A DNA stretch of 64,000 bases, from contig CM057481.1 in assembly GCA_030035585.1 (NCBI GenBank), forward strand, positions 62,257,128 to 62,321,127. The letters are read 5' to 3'. Positions 54,831-64,000 of this stretch are shown piece after piece. A program made the translations under genes and the position numbers. Within the stretch, counting starts at the first letter, position 1. Each line of letters starts with the position of its first letter. The notes beneath the pieces were generated by a model. The model had not been told where the DNA came from. It ran no database searches and saw nothing but the letters and a program-made list of their open reading frames with translations. The stretch comes from Dugong dugon (Eukaryota; Chordata; Mammalia; Sirenia; Dugongidae).

Positions 54831-56405
54831 ATTTTGTTACATCTGAGCAGGCGGACTGCACGTTCTTTGTTGTTTGCTCGTCTGTGGGCATGATACTTTT
54901 CACTGCCTTTTTCAATGGGCAGGGTCAGTCACTCAGGTATGGTACAGCAGGGCAAGTCCAGCTGAAGGGGAGTTCCTGGGATGGGTTGTTTGTGGCATGT
55001 ACTAGGGCTGACAGGGCAGGCTGGGAATCAGTGCAGGGCAGGTTCTGGTAGGCTGTGCCTGTGCTGCTTGAGGTTGTGATATTCAGTGCACAGTGCAGGT
55101 AGGCAAAAAGGAGGGGGGAGATTGTGACGTGTGGAGCTAAGATGGGTATAGGAAAGTGGAGAGAGAGGAGAGAGGAACAGGGGCTGAAAAAACACACAGA
55201 AATAAACAAAAAAGAGTGTTAAGGGAGATTGCTGTTCATGTGGAGAGATGAGAAACTGAGAAATGGAGAAAAACAAAAATAAAAAAAGAAAAAGGGTAAA
55301 TGAAAAAAAGAATAAATAAAAATTAGAGGAAAAAAAAGAAGAGCAAATAAACAAAGAAAGAAAATCCCCCAGGAATCCCACTGGTGTGGCTGAAGTACAG
55401 CCTGGCTAGAAGGGTAGCAGTGTCACACAGCACCAAGTATTCAAGAGACAGGAAGAGAAGGTAAGTATAGAGAGACAAGAAACTGGAAATGAAGAAAGAC
55501 AAAAAGGGAAAAAGAGAGAGAAGAAAACAAAACAAAAAAAACAAAAAACAAAAAGCAATTAAAAAGAAATGTCCCCAGGGATGTCACCATGCATCTGTAT
55601 AGAGTAAGGGAGTTTTTCCCAAGCCACGCAGTATTGCCTGGCCAGAAGGGGCTCCCAAGCAGAGGAAAGAGAATGAAAACAAACAAACAAACAAACAAAT
55701 CAAAACAGAACTAATCCAAACAAACTAACAAAAAAACCCCAGGGGTCCCACCAGCATGCAGGCACGGCCCGGGAAGCAGTTTCACAGTCGAGCTGTGTTT
55801 CGCAGCCTTTCAGGAAGAAGCAAAGATGGCACATGGAGCCAGGTATTTGGAGGGGGTGGGGAGCAGTGGTGAGAGGTAAGGAAGAAATCTAAAGAAGCAG
55901 AAAAAAGCAACACCAGTTGCCAACGATGGCACTCAGTGAGCCAGCCAGTGCCGGCAGGTGGAATTCAAGCAACACCGGGGTGAAGTTGTGCTTCCTGGTC
56001 AAGAGACTGTGGCTGCAGGAAGCAGAGGAGGCCATGTGGGGGCAAAGAGGGGTAGGGGGTGGTAAAGTGTATATCGCTGGTTACTGGTTCTTCTATCTCC
56101 TGCTGGAAACTCTGTGAAACTGCTTTCTCGTATCCCCTGTTCACTGATCTCCGTTAGGAGTCCAAGATGGCAGATCCGTGCTGCGTTAGCTGATAGGGGA
56201 CCTCTGCATGTATGTCTCCTCACTCTCTGCTCTTGGTCAGTTTCTTATTCCATTCAGTGCTTGGCTGAATTCTTTATCTCTTCATTTGATGTTTAAGGTT
56301 TCAGGAATGACGTGTGTCTCTGTTTGACTTAGTTTTTTGGATCTTTGTTGGGGGGGGGATGGCGTGGTGCTTCTGTCTATAGTGCCATGTTGCCCGGAAG
56401 TCCCC
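54831..56405 (-). promoter_or_regulatory. L1-B 5'UTR
   Basis: Non-coding leader of L1-B, purine-rich on the plus strand around 55,190-55,730 (long GAAAAA- and ACAAACAAAC-type runs). The 5' end is near 56,405, after GGGGGGGGGATGGCGTGGTG. It contains two related blocks: CACACAGCACCAAGTATTCA (55,423) and CACATGGAGCCAGGTATTTG (55,830). The open frames in it are low-complexity artefacts. Confidence 0.7.
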
Positions 56406-56747
56406 AAACTTACAACATTCTTAACCACAGTAGAGGCAGTGATTCATGATGAAACAGGTTTTCAGCATGAAGAAGATTTTTCCTATAGCTGGAGAAATAG
56501 AAGAGGATACTTGGCCTCATGATCTTCTAAGGTCCCAAGATCTTTCTAAATTGTGTCTGCTTTGCCTGTCAGCTTGTTCTGCATGATCCCAGGGTCCTGC
56601 CCATTTACTTACTTTGAGCTATTGGTTTTTAGATTGTTCTACTTACTATGACTGTGTAACAAATTATCCCAAAACTTTATGGCTTAAAAATGAGTATTTA
56701 CTTTGCTTATAAATCTGTAACTTGTGTAGGACACAGTGGGAATACCA

Positions 56748-56943
56748 CTTGTCACCGAGTTGACTCTGACTCATGGCAACCCCATGTGTGTCAGAATAGA
56801 ACTGTGCTCCATATGGTTTTGAATGGCTGATTTTTCAGAAGTAGATTACTATGCCTTCCTTCCAGGGCACCTCTGAGTGAATTCAAACCTCTTACGTTTT
56901 GGTTAGCAGCCGAGCACATTTACTTTTTGCACTACCCAGGGAA
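56748..56943 (-). mobile_element. AfroSINE2-type SINE
   Basis: Reversed: CACCGAGTTGACTCTGACTC, CAGAATAGAACTGTGCTCCA, GGCTGATTTTTCAGAAGTAG (the module shared with the RTE 5'UTR), TTTTGGTTAGCAGCCGAGC and GCACTACCCAGGGAAGC. Full length and inserted into an older LTR-like repeat. Confidence 0.88.
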
Positions 56944-57177
56944 GCTAGATGGGGTGGAGATAGCCTGTGTTTACTCTATTTAGCATCAGCTGGGGTGGCT
57001 TAAAGGCTCAGGGTTGGAATCTTCTGAAGACTCACTTATTCACATATCTGGAAGTTGATACTAAATTTTGGCTGAAACCCTAGCTGGGACTCAGATAAAA
57101 CACCCTACACATATGGCTTCTCCATTTGGCCTGGGCTTCCTCATGACATGGTGGCTGGGCTTCAAAAGAAAGGATGG

Positions 57178-57240
57178 GGAGAGAGAGACAAAAAGAGAGG
57201 TAGAGAGAGACAGAGAGAAAGAGAGAGACAGAGAGAAGGT
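57178..57240 (+). repeat. GA-rich simple repeat
   Basis: GAGAGAGAGACAAAAAGAGA continuing as GAGAGA/CAGAGA units. It generates Arg/Glu-rich open frames that are not genes. Confidence 0.9.
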
Positions 57241-57440
57241 CTTTTTGCCTTTTGTGACCTAGCCTTGGAAGTTACACAGCATCACTTCCCTTGGATTCTA
57301 GTCATTGAAGCAATCTTAAAGTCCCTCCCAGATTAAGGTGAAATGAAACAGACTTCACCTTGTGATGGAGAGTGGCAAGTTTCTGGAAGAACATGCAGGA
57401 CTGGAAATACTGTTGTGGTCGTTTTTGGAAAATGCATCCT

Positions 57441-58600
57441 GCCACAAATATATCTATGGTCCAGATCATTCCCTTCACCTGCACCTCGCCCTTCATCTTG
57501 CCTCTCTTGTCTCTTGCTCCCTCTTTCCTTCATGCATTGCTGACCGTAGCTTAGACTCACAGAATGGATGAAGCATAAGTTGTACTTTTTTCTATTCAAT
57601 GTCCAAACAAACAAAGTGATCAAAGGTGGCAACATTGACCTGACAGCCACTGGTGGGGAATGCCGAAGCCAAGAAAAAATGCTTGTAAAATCTGGGGCTT
57701 CCAAATTTTCTTCTCTTGTCAGCAAAAGGAGTTAGATTTAGGGACTTGTAGTTAGCGGTGAGATTTAAGATGTTTGGTCACACAAATCAAAAACCACATG
57801 TCTTCTTGGGTTAACTGGGACCAATTTACGATGGAGAAATTATGTTTAAAAAAAGGACTGAGGTGAGCTAAGATTCTTCTGCCTGTAGGGCAATTTTTCC
57901 TTTGGAAATTTTGAATTTCTCTTCAAGGTGAAAGGTACTGTTGGTGACCTTGTTTATGGCTGAGAAAGCAATATATTTGCAAAGTGAATTTCTTCCCAGA
58001 AAGTTAGTCTGTCCTTGACTTTTGTTGTAAAGCTGCTTTGATTTATCCACAAGCCAAACTTTCCTGACAGAAGGGATGATTAAAATAGCTAACAATTGAA
58101 ATATGATACCAGGTAATCCTGTTTGGACAAAGCCATGTGACTGGGACAGAGATTCTCCACCATGACCTGTTGACCCTGGGCCAGATGTGTTGAGAAAATT
58201 TGTAGGATGAATGGAAAAACAAAGAAGATTGATGGAAATGGAATAAAATCAATCCCTATTCTGAAACCACTGAAAGCCAGGGACTTTGAAGGAAACTCTT
58301 ATAAAAATGAATGCCTCACCAACATTCTTTAAAGTTCTTAAAACATGGTATAAAGCAAATAGTATATTATATAAAAAATGATCAAGCACTAGGCATGGTA
58401 TCTGTCTATCTGCACTGCATATGCAAACAGGCTGTGCCTCAAACTTCCAGGCAAACATCAGACTGCTAGGAATGAGACACATACACCCACTGGTAGCAAC
58501 CATTCCATGGGTGCTACATTCATCTGTGATTGAGCAGACGCAGGAGACACACAGTGTTGGCAAACTGAAAGCCATTATCATTATAGAAGACAAAGAGTAA
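57441..58600. other. Unassigned single-copy-like DNA
   Basis: No repeat recognised. Frames of 60-130 codons occur on both strands (for example minus 57,333-57,725 and minus 58,249-58,593) without identifiable domains or paired splice signals. Confidence 0.4.
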
Positions 58601-59417
58601 ATAATAACAACATATTCTTGTAGGGGAAATACCCTTCCCCAAATTATCCCTGTCCATACTTATGTCTCTGGGCCAGTGCACCCAGTGGTTCAGGTCAAGT
58701 GCTGTCTTCACATCAGCTCTGCATCTGTCTGTCCCCATGCTACCTGGGCTTGTGTTGCCAGAGGCTTCTGCTCTGCAGAAGGGCTTTGCTGAGCCTTGCC
58801 TTGCTGACAGGAAGACCCCTGAACGGGATCACCTGGGCCTCTGCTGCTGGGCCTTTTCAGACCTCTGACGCTGGCTCCTGCCATGCTACCCCAGCCTGTG
58901 TTGTCCAAGGGCTCACGTGACTCCTGCCTACACTGCCCAAGGTGGAAGTTGTGTGTGTGTGCAACCCTTACGCGGAGCACACTCAGGCCTCTGCCTTGCA
59001 TGGGTGTTACAACTCCGTTAGCTCTGCTGGCAAGTGGCCGGAGGCATCCAGCTCCACTGGCAAGCCTCCTACGTGAAGGCACTCAGCTATCTCTCCATAG
59101 CCCCGCAAGTCCACCACCGCTGTCTCTCTCTGTCTTCAGTGTTACAGCTATTTCTCCTGGGTCTAATTGGTTCTCAGCACAGGGACCCCAGATCCAAAGG
59201 ACACATTCCTGTCCACACCCTTCTTGATGGTAGTAAGGTCCCCCTTGAACCTCTTTGGGACTGGCCCTCATATAAGCCTAGCAAGATGGCAAAATCAACC
59301 AATCCACTAGCTGGACTACAGGCTTAATCCTATTCAAGCCACAGTTTGCATAATAATCAATCAATCCTTTGCAAGATTGTGGCCCAGTGAATCATTCTGC
59401 GGGAGTTACAATACCAT
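58601..59417. other. GC-richer unassigned stretch, possibly an LTR
   Basis: Distinctly richer in C and G than its neighbours, with several CpGs and overlapping 114- and 124-codon frames on both strands (58,883-59,227 plus; 58,708-59,082 minus). The protein sequences match nothing I know and mirror each other, as expected for skewed composition. Parts (TCAAGTGCTGTC, GACAGGAAGACCCCTG, GATTGTGGCCCAG) read like LTR sequence, but I cannot name a family. Confidence 0.35.
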
Positions 59418-59829
59418 GCTTCATTGTCTGTCAGTTTGTTGTACTGTGGTAACTTGCTTGTTGCTGTAATGCTGGAAGCTATGCCACCAGTATTTAAAAG
59501 GCAGCAGTGTCACCCACGGTACACAGGTTTCAGTGGAGCTTCCAGACTAAGACTAGGAAGAAGGGCCTGGTGATCTATTTCTGAAAAAAAAAAATTAACC
59601 AGTGAAAACCTTATGAATAGCAGTGGAACATTGTCTGATGTAGTGCTGGAAGATGAATCCCTCAGGTTGGAAGGCACTCAAAATACAACAGGGGAAGAAC
59701 TGCCTCCTCAAAGTAGAGTTGACTTTAATGACATAGATGGAGTAAAACTTTTGTGACCTTCCTTTGCTGATGTGGCATGACTCAAAATAAGGAGAAACAG
59801 CTACAAACATCCATTAATGATAGGAATGT

Positions 59830-60428
59830 GGAGTGTATGAAGTATGAATCTAGGAAAATTGTTAAGTCGTCAAGAATGAAATGGAAAGCATAAAGATCGA
59901 TATCCGAGGCATTAGTGAGCTGAAATGTACTGGTATTGGCCATTTTGAATCAGACAATCATATGGTCTACTATCCAGGAATGATAACTTGAAGAGGAATG
60001 GTGTTGTGTTCCTTATCAGAAAGTACATTTCAAGATATAACCTAAAGTACAATGCTGTCAGTGATAAGACAATATCCATATGCCTACAAGGATGACGAGT
60101 TAATAATTGTTTAAATTTATGCACCAACCACTAAGGCCAATATCATCAACATGAAGAAATTGAAGATTTTTACTAACTTCTGCAGTCTAAAAGTGATCAA
60201 ACATGCAATCAAGATGCATTGATAATTACTGGTGATTGGAATGCTAAAATTAGAAACAAAGAAGAGGGAACAGTAGTTGGAAAATATGGCCTAGGTAATA
60301 CAAATGATGCAAAAGATCCCATAATAGAAATTTTGCAAGACCAACGACTTATTCATTGCAAATATCTTTTTTTTAACAACATAAACAGCAACTATATATG
60401 TGAACCTTGCCAGATGGAATACACATGA
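59830..60428 (+). pseudogene. RTE endonuclease remnant
   Basis: EEP-fold endonuclease. The start (ATGTGGAGTGTATGAAG, like the GMWNV motif) and GCATTAGTGAGCTGAAATG (the ISEL region with the catalytic Glu) are in broken frame. The C-terminal half is open at 60,219-60,428: IITGDWNAKIRNKEEG with the GDWN catalytic motif at 60,231-60,242, then VVGKYGLGNTNDAKD and an ICEPCQMEYT end. Confidence 0.85.
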
Positions 60429-60759
60429 ATTAAATCAACTACATCTGTGAAAAGAGACAATGGAAAATCTCAGTATCATCAGTCAGAACAAGGCCAGGGG
60501 CTGACTTCAGAACAGACCATCAATTGCTCATATGCAAGTTCAAATTAAAGTTTAAGAAAATTAAAACAAGTCCATGAGAGCCAAAGTACAATCTTGAGTA
60601 TACCCCACCTAAATTTACAGACCATCGTAAGAATAGATTTGAGGCATCGAAAACTAATGACTGAAGACCAGACCAGTTGTGGGCTGACATCAAGCACATC
60701 ATACCGGAAGAAAGCAAAAGTCATTAAAAAGATAGGAAAGAAACAAAAGACCAAAATGG

Positions 60760-61900
60760 ATGTCAGAAGAGACTCTGAAACTTGCCCTTGAATGTCGAGT
60801 AGCTAAAGCAAATGGAAGAAATGATGAAGTAAAGGAGCTGAACAGAAGATTTCAAAGGGCAACTCAAGAAGACAAAGTAAAGTATTATAACAAAATATGC
60901 AAAGACCTGGAGTTAGGAAACCAAAAGGGAAGAACACACTCAGCATTTCTCAAGCTGAAAGAAGTGAAGAAAAAATTCAAGCCTCAAGATGCAATACTGA
61001 AGATTTCTGTAGGGAAAATATTAAATGACGCAGGAAGCATCAAAAAAAGATGGAAGGAATACACAGAGTCACTGTACCAAAAAGAATTGGTTGAAGTCAA
61101 CCATTTTAGGAGGTAGCATATGATCAAGAACTGATGGTATTGAAGGAAGCAGTCCAAACTGCACTGAAGGTGCTGGTGAAAAACAAAGCTCCAGGAACTG
61201 AGGGAATACCAGTGGAGATGTTTCAACAAATGGATGCAGCTCTGGTAGTCCTCACTAATCTATGCCAAGAAGTCTGGAAGACGAGTACCTGCCAACAGAC
61301 TGGAAAAGATTCATATTTGTGCCTATTCCAGAGAAAGATGATCCAACAGAAGGCAGAAATTATCGCACAATTTCATTAACATCACACACAAGTAAAATTT
61401 TACAGAAGATCGTTCAAAAGCAGTTGCAGCAGTACATTGACAGGGAACTGGCAGAAACTCAAACTGTATTCGGAAGAGGTTGTGTGGATCATAACAAATC
61501 ATGGATAACATTGCGAAGAATAGTAATTCCAGAACACTTAGTTGCGCTCATGAGGATCCAGTACATAGACCAAGACGACAGTCATCTGAACAGAACAAGG
61601 AGATACTGCATGGTTTAAAATCAGGAAAGGTGGGTGTCAGGGTTGTATCTTTTCACCTTTCTTAATCAGTCTGTACGCTGAGCAAATAATCCGAGAAACT
61701 GGACTCTGTGAAGAAGAATGGAGCATCAGGATTGGAGGAAGACTCATTAACAACCTTTGTTATGCAGATGACACAACCTTCCTTGCTGAAAGGGAAGAGA
61801 ACTTGAAGCGCTTACTGATGAAGATCAAATACTACAGCCTTCAGTATGGATAACACCTCAACATACAGAAAACAAAAATCCTCACAACTGGACCAATAAG
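60760..61900 (+). pseudogene. RTE reverse-transcriptase remnant
   Basis: Frame 60,760-61,116 (118 codons) is the linker: SEETLKLALECRVAKANGR, then FQRATQEDKVKYYNKICK. Reverse transcriptase follows in pieces: KAPGTEGIPVEMFQQ (61,134-61,379), then PIPEKDDPTEGRNYRTISLT and IDRELAETQTVFGRGC (61,262-61,618), then YADD at about 61,761-61,772 in a third frame. The D of motif A is lost in a gap near 61,500. The order fits the RTE clade, and frame changes show it is dead. Confidence 0.9.
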
Positions 61901-62627
61901 CAACATCATGATAAACAGAGAAAAGATTGAAGTTGTCAAGGATTTCATTTTATTTGGATCCACAATCAATACCCAATGGAAGCAGCAGTCAAGAAATCTA
62001 ACGATGTACTTCATTGGGCAAATCTGCTGCAAAAGACCTCTTTAAAGTGTTGAAAAGCAAAGATGTCACTTTAAGGACTAAGATGTGCCTGACCCAAGCC
62101 ATGGTGTTTTTCAGTCGCCTCATATGCATGTGAAACTATACAATGAATAAGGAAGACAGAAGAAAAATAGATGCGTTTGAATTATGGTGTTGGAGAAGAA
62201 TATTGAATATACCATGGACTGCCAGAGGAATGAACAAATCTCTCTGGGAAGAAGTACAGCCAGAATGCTCCTTAGAAGCAAGGATGGCAAGACTTTGTCT
62301 CATGTACTTTTGACAGGTTATCTGGAAGGACCAGTCCCTGGAGAAAGCCATCATGCTTGGTAGAGGCTCAGCAAAAAAGAGGAAGACCCTCAGCAAGATG
62401 GATTGACACAGTGGCTACAACACTGGGCTCAAGCATATCAAAGATTATGAGAATGACGCAGGGCTGGGCATTGCTTCCTTCTGTTGTACATAGGGTCGCT
62501 GTGAGTTGGAACTGACTGGATGGCTCCTAACAACAACAACAGAAGACCATGGCTAGAAAGTCCATATAAAAATCATTCATTGCACTGCACATGGAATGGT
62601 AGTGATTGTAGAAGTATGGGTAGGCAA

Positions 62628-62752
62628 GGTTATTCATTCATTTAACAAAGTTTGTTGTGCACTGTCGACATTACTAGACACTGCACAGTTACTGCGTATA
62701 CAGAGTTTAGAAGGCTATTCTTGCCCATTAGGAGTTCATAGTCTGGTAAGGG
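62628..62752 (-). mobile_element. L2 3'-end fragment
   Basis: TATTCATTCATTTAACAAAG, GTTGTGCACTGTCGACATTA and GCCCATTAGGAGTTCATAGTC follow the reversed L2 3' terminus. The right end is cut by the LTR at 62,753. Confidence 0.6.
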
Positions 62753-63217
62753 AGTAGTGGCCCCCAAAGATATCCAGGACCTAATCCGCAGAATCTGTGA
62801 TTGTTACATTACATGGCAAAAGGGACTTTGTAGATGTGATTAAGTTAAGGATCTTGCAATGAGGAAATTATCCTGGATTATCTAGGTGGGTTCTAAATAT
62901 AATCATGAGGGAGTAGAGGGGAATTTGACTACAGAAGAGGAGAAGGTGATGTAATAATGGAAGCAGAGATTTGAGCAATGTGGCCACCAGCCAATGAATG
63001 CAACGAATGCAGCTCTGGAAGCTGGAAAAGGTAAAGAAATGTATTCTCCTCTAGAGCCTTCCAAGGAGGCACTGCCCTGCTGACACCTTAGTTTTTGGTC
63101 CAGTGAAACCCATTTTGGACTTCTGACCTCCAGAACTGTAAGAGAATAAATCTGTGTAGTTTTAACTCATCAAGTTTTTGGTACTTTGCAACAGCAGCCA
63201 CAGGAAACTAATACAGA
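62753..63217 (+). mobile_element. MLT-like (MaLR) solo LTR
   Basis: GATATCCAGGACCTAATCC near the start, CTTTGTAGATGTGATTAAG, TGGATTATCTAGGTGGGTTC, CTCCAGAACTGTAAGAGAAT with AATAAA at about 63,144, and the end GCAGCCACAGGAAACTAATA. This is a very common old mammalian LTR type. Solo and inserted in an L2 relic. Confidence 0.72.
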
Positions 63218-63232
63218 CTTAATAGATGTCTT

Positions 63233-64000
63233 CTTGTTGTTGTTAGATGCCGTTGAGTTGGTTCTGACTTAAGCAGCCCTATGTACAACAGAACGGCACA
63301 CTGTCTGGTCCTGCACCATCCTCACAATAGTTGTTATACTTGAGCCTACTGTTGCAATCACTGTGTCAATCCATCTCATGGAGGGTCTTCCTCTTTTTCG
63401 CTGACCCTCTACTTTACTGAGCATGATGTCCTTCTCCAGGACTGATCCCTCCTGTTAACATGTCCAAAGTATGTGAGACGTTGTCTCCCCATCTTTGCTT
63501 CTAAGGAGAATTCTGTTTGTACTTCTTCCATGACACGTTTGTTCATTCTTTTGGCAATCCATGGTATATTCCATATTCTTTGCCAACACCGCAATTCAAA
63601 GGCATCAATTCTTCTTCAGTCTTCCTTATTCATCGTCCAGCTTTCCCATGCATATGAAGCAGTTGAAAACACTGTGCCTTGGGTCAGGCACACCGTAGTC
63701 TTCAAGGTGTCATCTTTGCTTTTAACACTTTAAAGAGGTCTTTTGCAGTAGATTTGCCCAATGCAACGTGTCTTTTGATTTCTTGACTGCTGCTTCCATG
63801 GGTGTTGATTTTGGATCCAAGTAAAATGAAATCCTTGACAACCTCAATCTTTTCTGTGTTTATCATGATGTTGCTTATTGGTCCAGTTATGAGGATTTTT
63901 ATTTTCTTTATGTTGAGGTATAATCCATACTGAAGGCTGTGGTCTTTGATCTTCATCAGTAAGTGCTTCAAGTCCTCTTCACTTTAAGCAAGCAAGGTTG
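63233..64000 (-). mobile_element. RTE-type LINE, 3' part, runs off the window
   Basis: Plus strand begins TTCTTGTTGTTGTTAGATGC and follows the reversed RTE end through to the reverse-transcriptase region. Frame 63,971-63,702 (89 codons) reads LNIKKIKILITGPISNIMIN and GSKINTHGSSSQEIKRHVAL, a well conserved C-terminal stretch. It faces the plus-strand RTE at 59.4-62.5 kb tail to tail, about 690 bp apart. Confidence 0.92.
63702..63971 (-). pseudogene. RTE protein C-terminal region, partial
   Basis: Open for 89 codons, the longest intact version of this part in the window. HLLMKIKDHSLQYGLYLNIK lies just after the expected position of YADD (upstream on the minus strand, beyond the window edge). 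The next codons downstream fall out of frame near 63,700, where the frame 63,594-63,409 (RCWQRIWNIPWIAKRMNKRV) resumes. So at least one frameshift is present. Confidence 0.85.

Larger units (their letters stand above)
44455..56405 (-). mobile_element. L1 LINE, nearly full length, split by an ERV (L1-B)
   Basis: Read on the minus strand: the 5' start near 56,405 (GGGGACTTCCGGGCAACATG), 5'UTR to about 54,830, ORF1 to about 53,630, the ERV copy (47,284-53,292), inter-ORF spacer, ORF2 (about 47,135 to 44,870) and a 3'UTR unit (44,866-44,463). The reverse-transcriptase region joins directly to the 3'UTR unit, so the end of ORF2 is missing. Removing the ERV gives about 5.9 kb. Frames are fewer-broken than in L1-A, so it is probably the younger copy, but it is dead. 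Confidence 0.9.
56630..57440 (-). mobile_element. Old MLT-like LTR, split by an AfroSINE2
   Basis: Left piece ACTATGACTGTGTAACAAAT, ATGGCTTAAAAATGAG and a right piece TTCACATATCTGGAAGTTG, GGGCTTCCTCATGACATGG and CACAGCATCACTTCCCTTGG follow an old MaLR-type LTR as I recall it. The SINE lies between at 56,748-56,943, and a GA-rich microsatellite at 57,178-57,240. Subfamily uncertain. Confidence 0.5.
59420..62542 (+). mobile_element. RTE-type LINE, nearly full length, uninterrupted
   Basis: The best reference copy in the window, about 3.1 kb: 5'UTR from 59,420 (TTCATTGTCTGTCAGTTTG), endonuclease about 59,830-60,420, linker about 60,600-61,110, reverse transcriptase about 61,130-61,900, C-terminal part to about 62,450, and the tail GATGGCTCCTAACAACAAC ending at 62,542. 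It is followed by unrelated DNA. Multiple frameshifts and stops make it non-autonomous. Confidence 0.93.

Noticed and set aside
58708-59227. 114- and 124-codon frames on opposite strands
   Set aside because: They overlap and mirror each other, as expected from GC-skewed sequence, and match no family that I know.

Overview
The window is mammalian nuclear DNA made mostly of mobile-element remains. I found no host gene, exon or functional RNA gene that I can support. Several repeat types point to an afrotherian, most likely the elephant/sea-cow/hyrax group. These are tRNA-derived SINEs whose 3' ends match the 3' end of an RTE-type LINE (the AfroSINE pattern), many copies of that RTE, young-looking L1 copies, and a background of old mammal-wide repeats (L2, MIR, MER5A-like hAT, MaLR-type LTRs). 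Species cannot be fixed from this window. Family names come from recalled consensus sequences, not from a database search.

Layout. 1-5.2 kb: an RTE 3' end, a MaLR-like LTR, an L2 piece, MIR and MER5A relics, an internally deleted RTE and AfroSINEs. 5.2-10 kb: mostly single-copy-like DNA, with an AfroSINE2 and two copies of a different SINE that has a tRNA-Gly-like head, both with target-site duplications (TSDs). 10.05-12.96 kb: an RTE copy whose central third is inverted in place. 13-19 kb: quiet DNA, a possible LTR, a 300-bp CA-rich tract and a MaLR-like LTR. 19.1-26.5 kb: a plus-strand L1 with a repeated 5'UTR and broken ORF1 and ORF2, hit by a short L1 3' fragment, two AfroSINEs and an RTE. 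27-33.2 kb: old relics and two related LTRs in opposite orientation. 33.2-39 kb: an old L1 split by a full-length minus-strand RTE that itself carries an AfroSINE. 39-44.4 kb: old L1, MER5A and L2 relics and an ERV-type LTR. 44.4-56.4 kb: a minus-strand L1 split by a 6-kb endogenous retrovirus (ERV) copy. 56.6-64 kb: a split LTR-like repeat, a GC-richer unassigned stretch, a nearly full-length plus-strand RTE, an MLT-like LTR and an RTE 3' half running off the window edge.

How the parts relate. The two autonomous LINE types explain most of the rest. RTE shares its 3' end with the AfroSINEs and with the tRNA-Gly SINE, so it probably supplied their reverse transcriptase. L1 carries short 3'-end copies with poly-A and TSDs, and probably also moved the ERV transcript at 47.3-53.3 kb. 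That ERV starts about 30 nt downstream of where its LTR TATA box would place transcription, ends near a polyadenylation signal, and has a perfect 10-bp TSD. All coding regions seen are broken, so the window looks like a fossil record and not an active locus.
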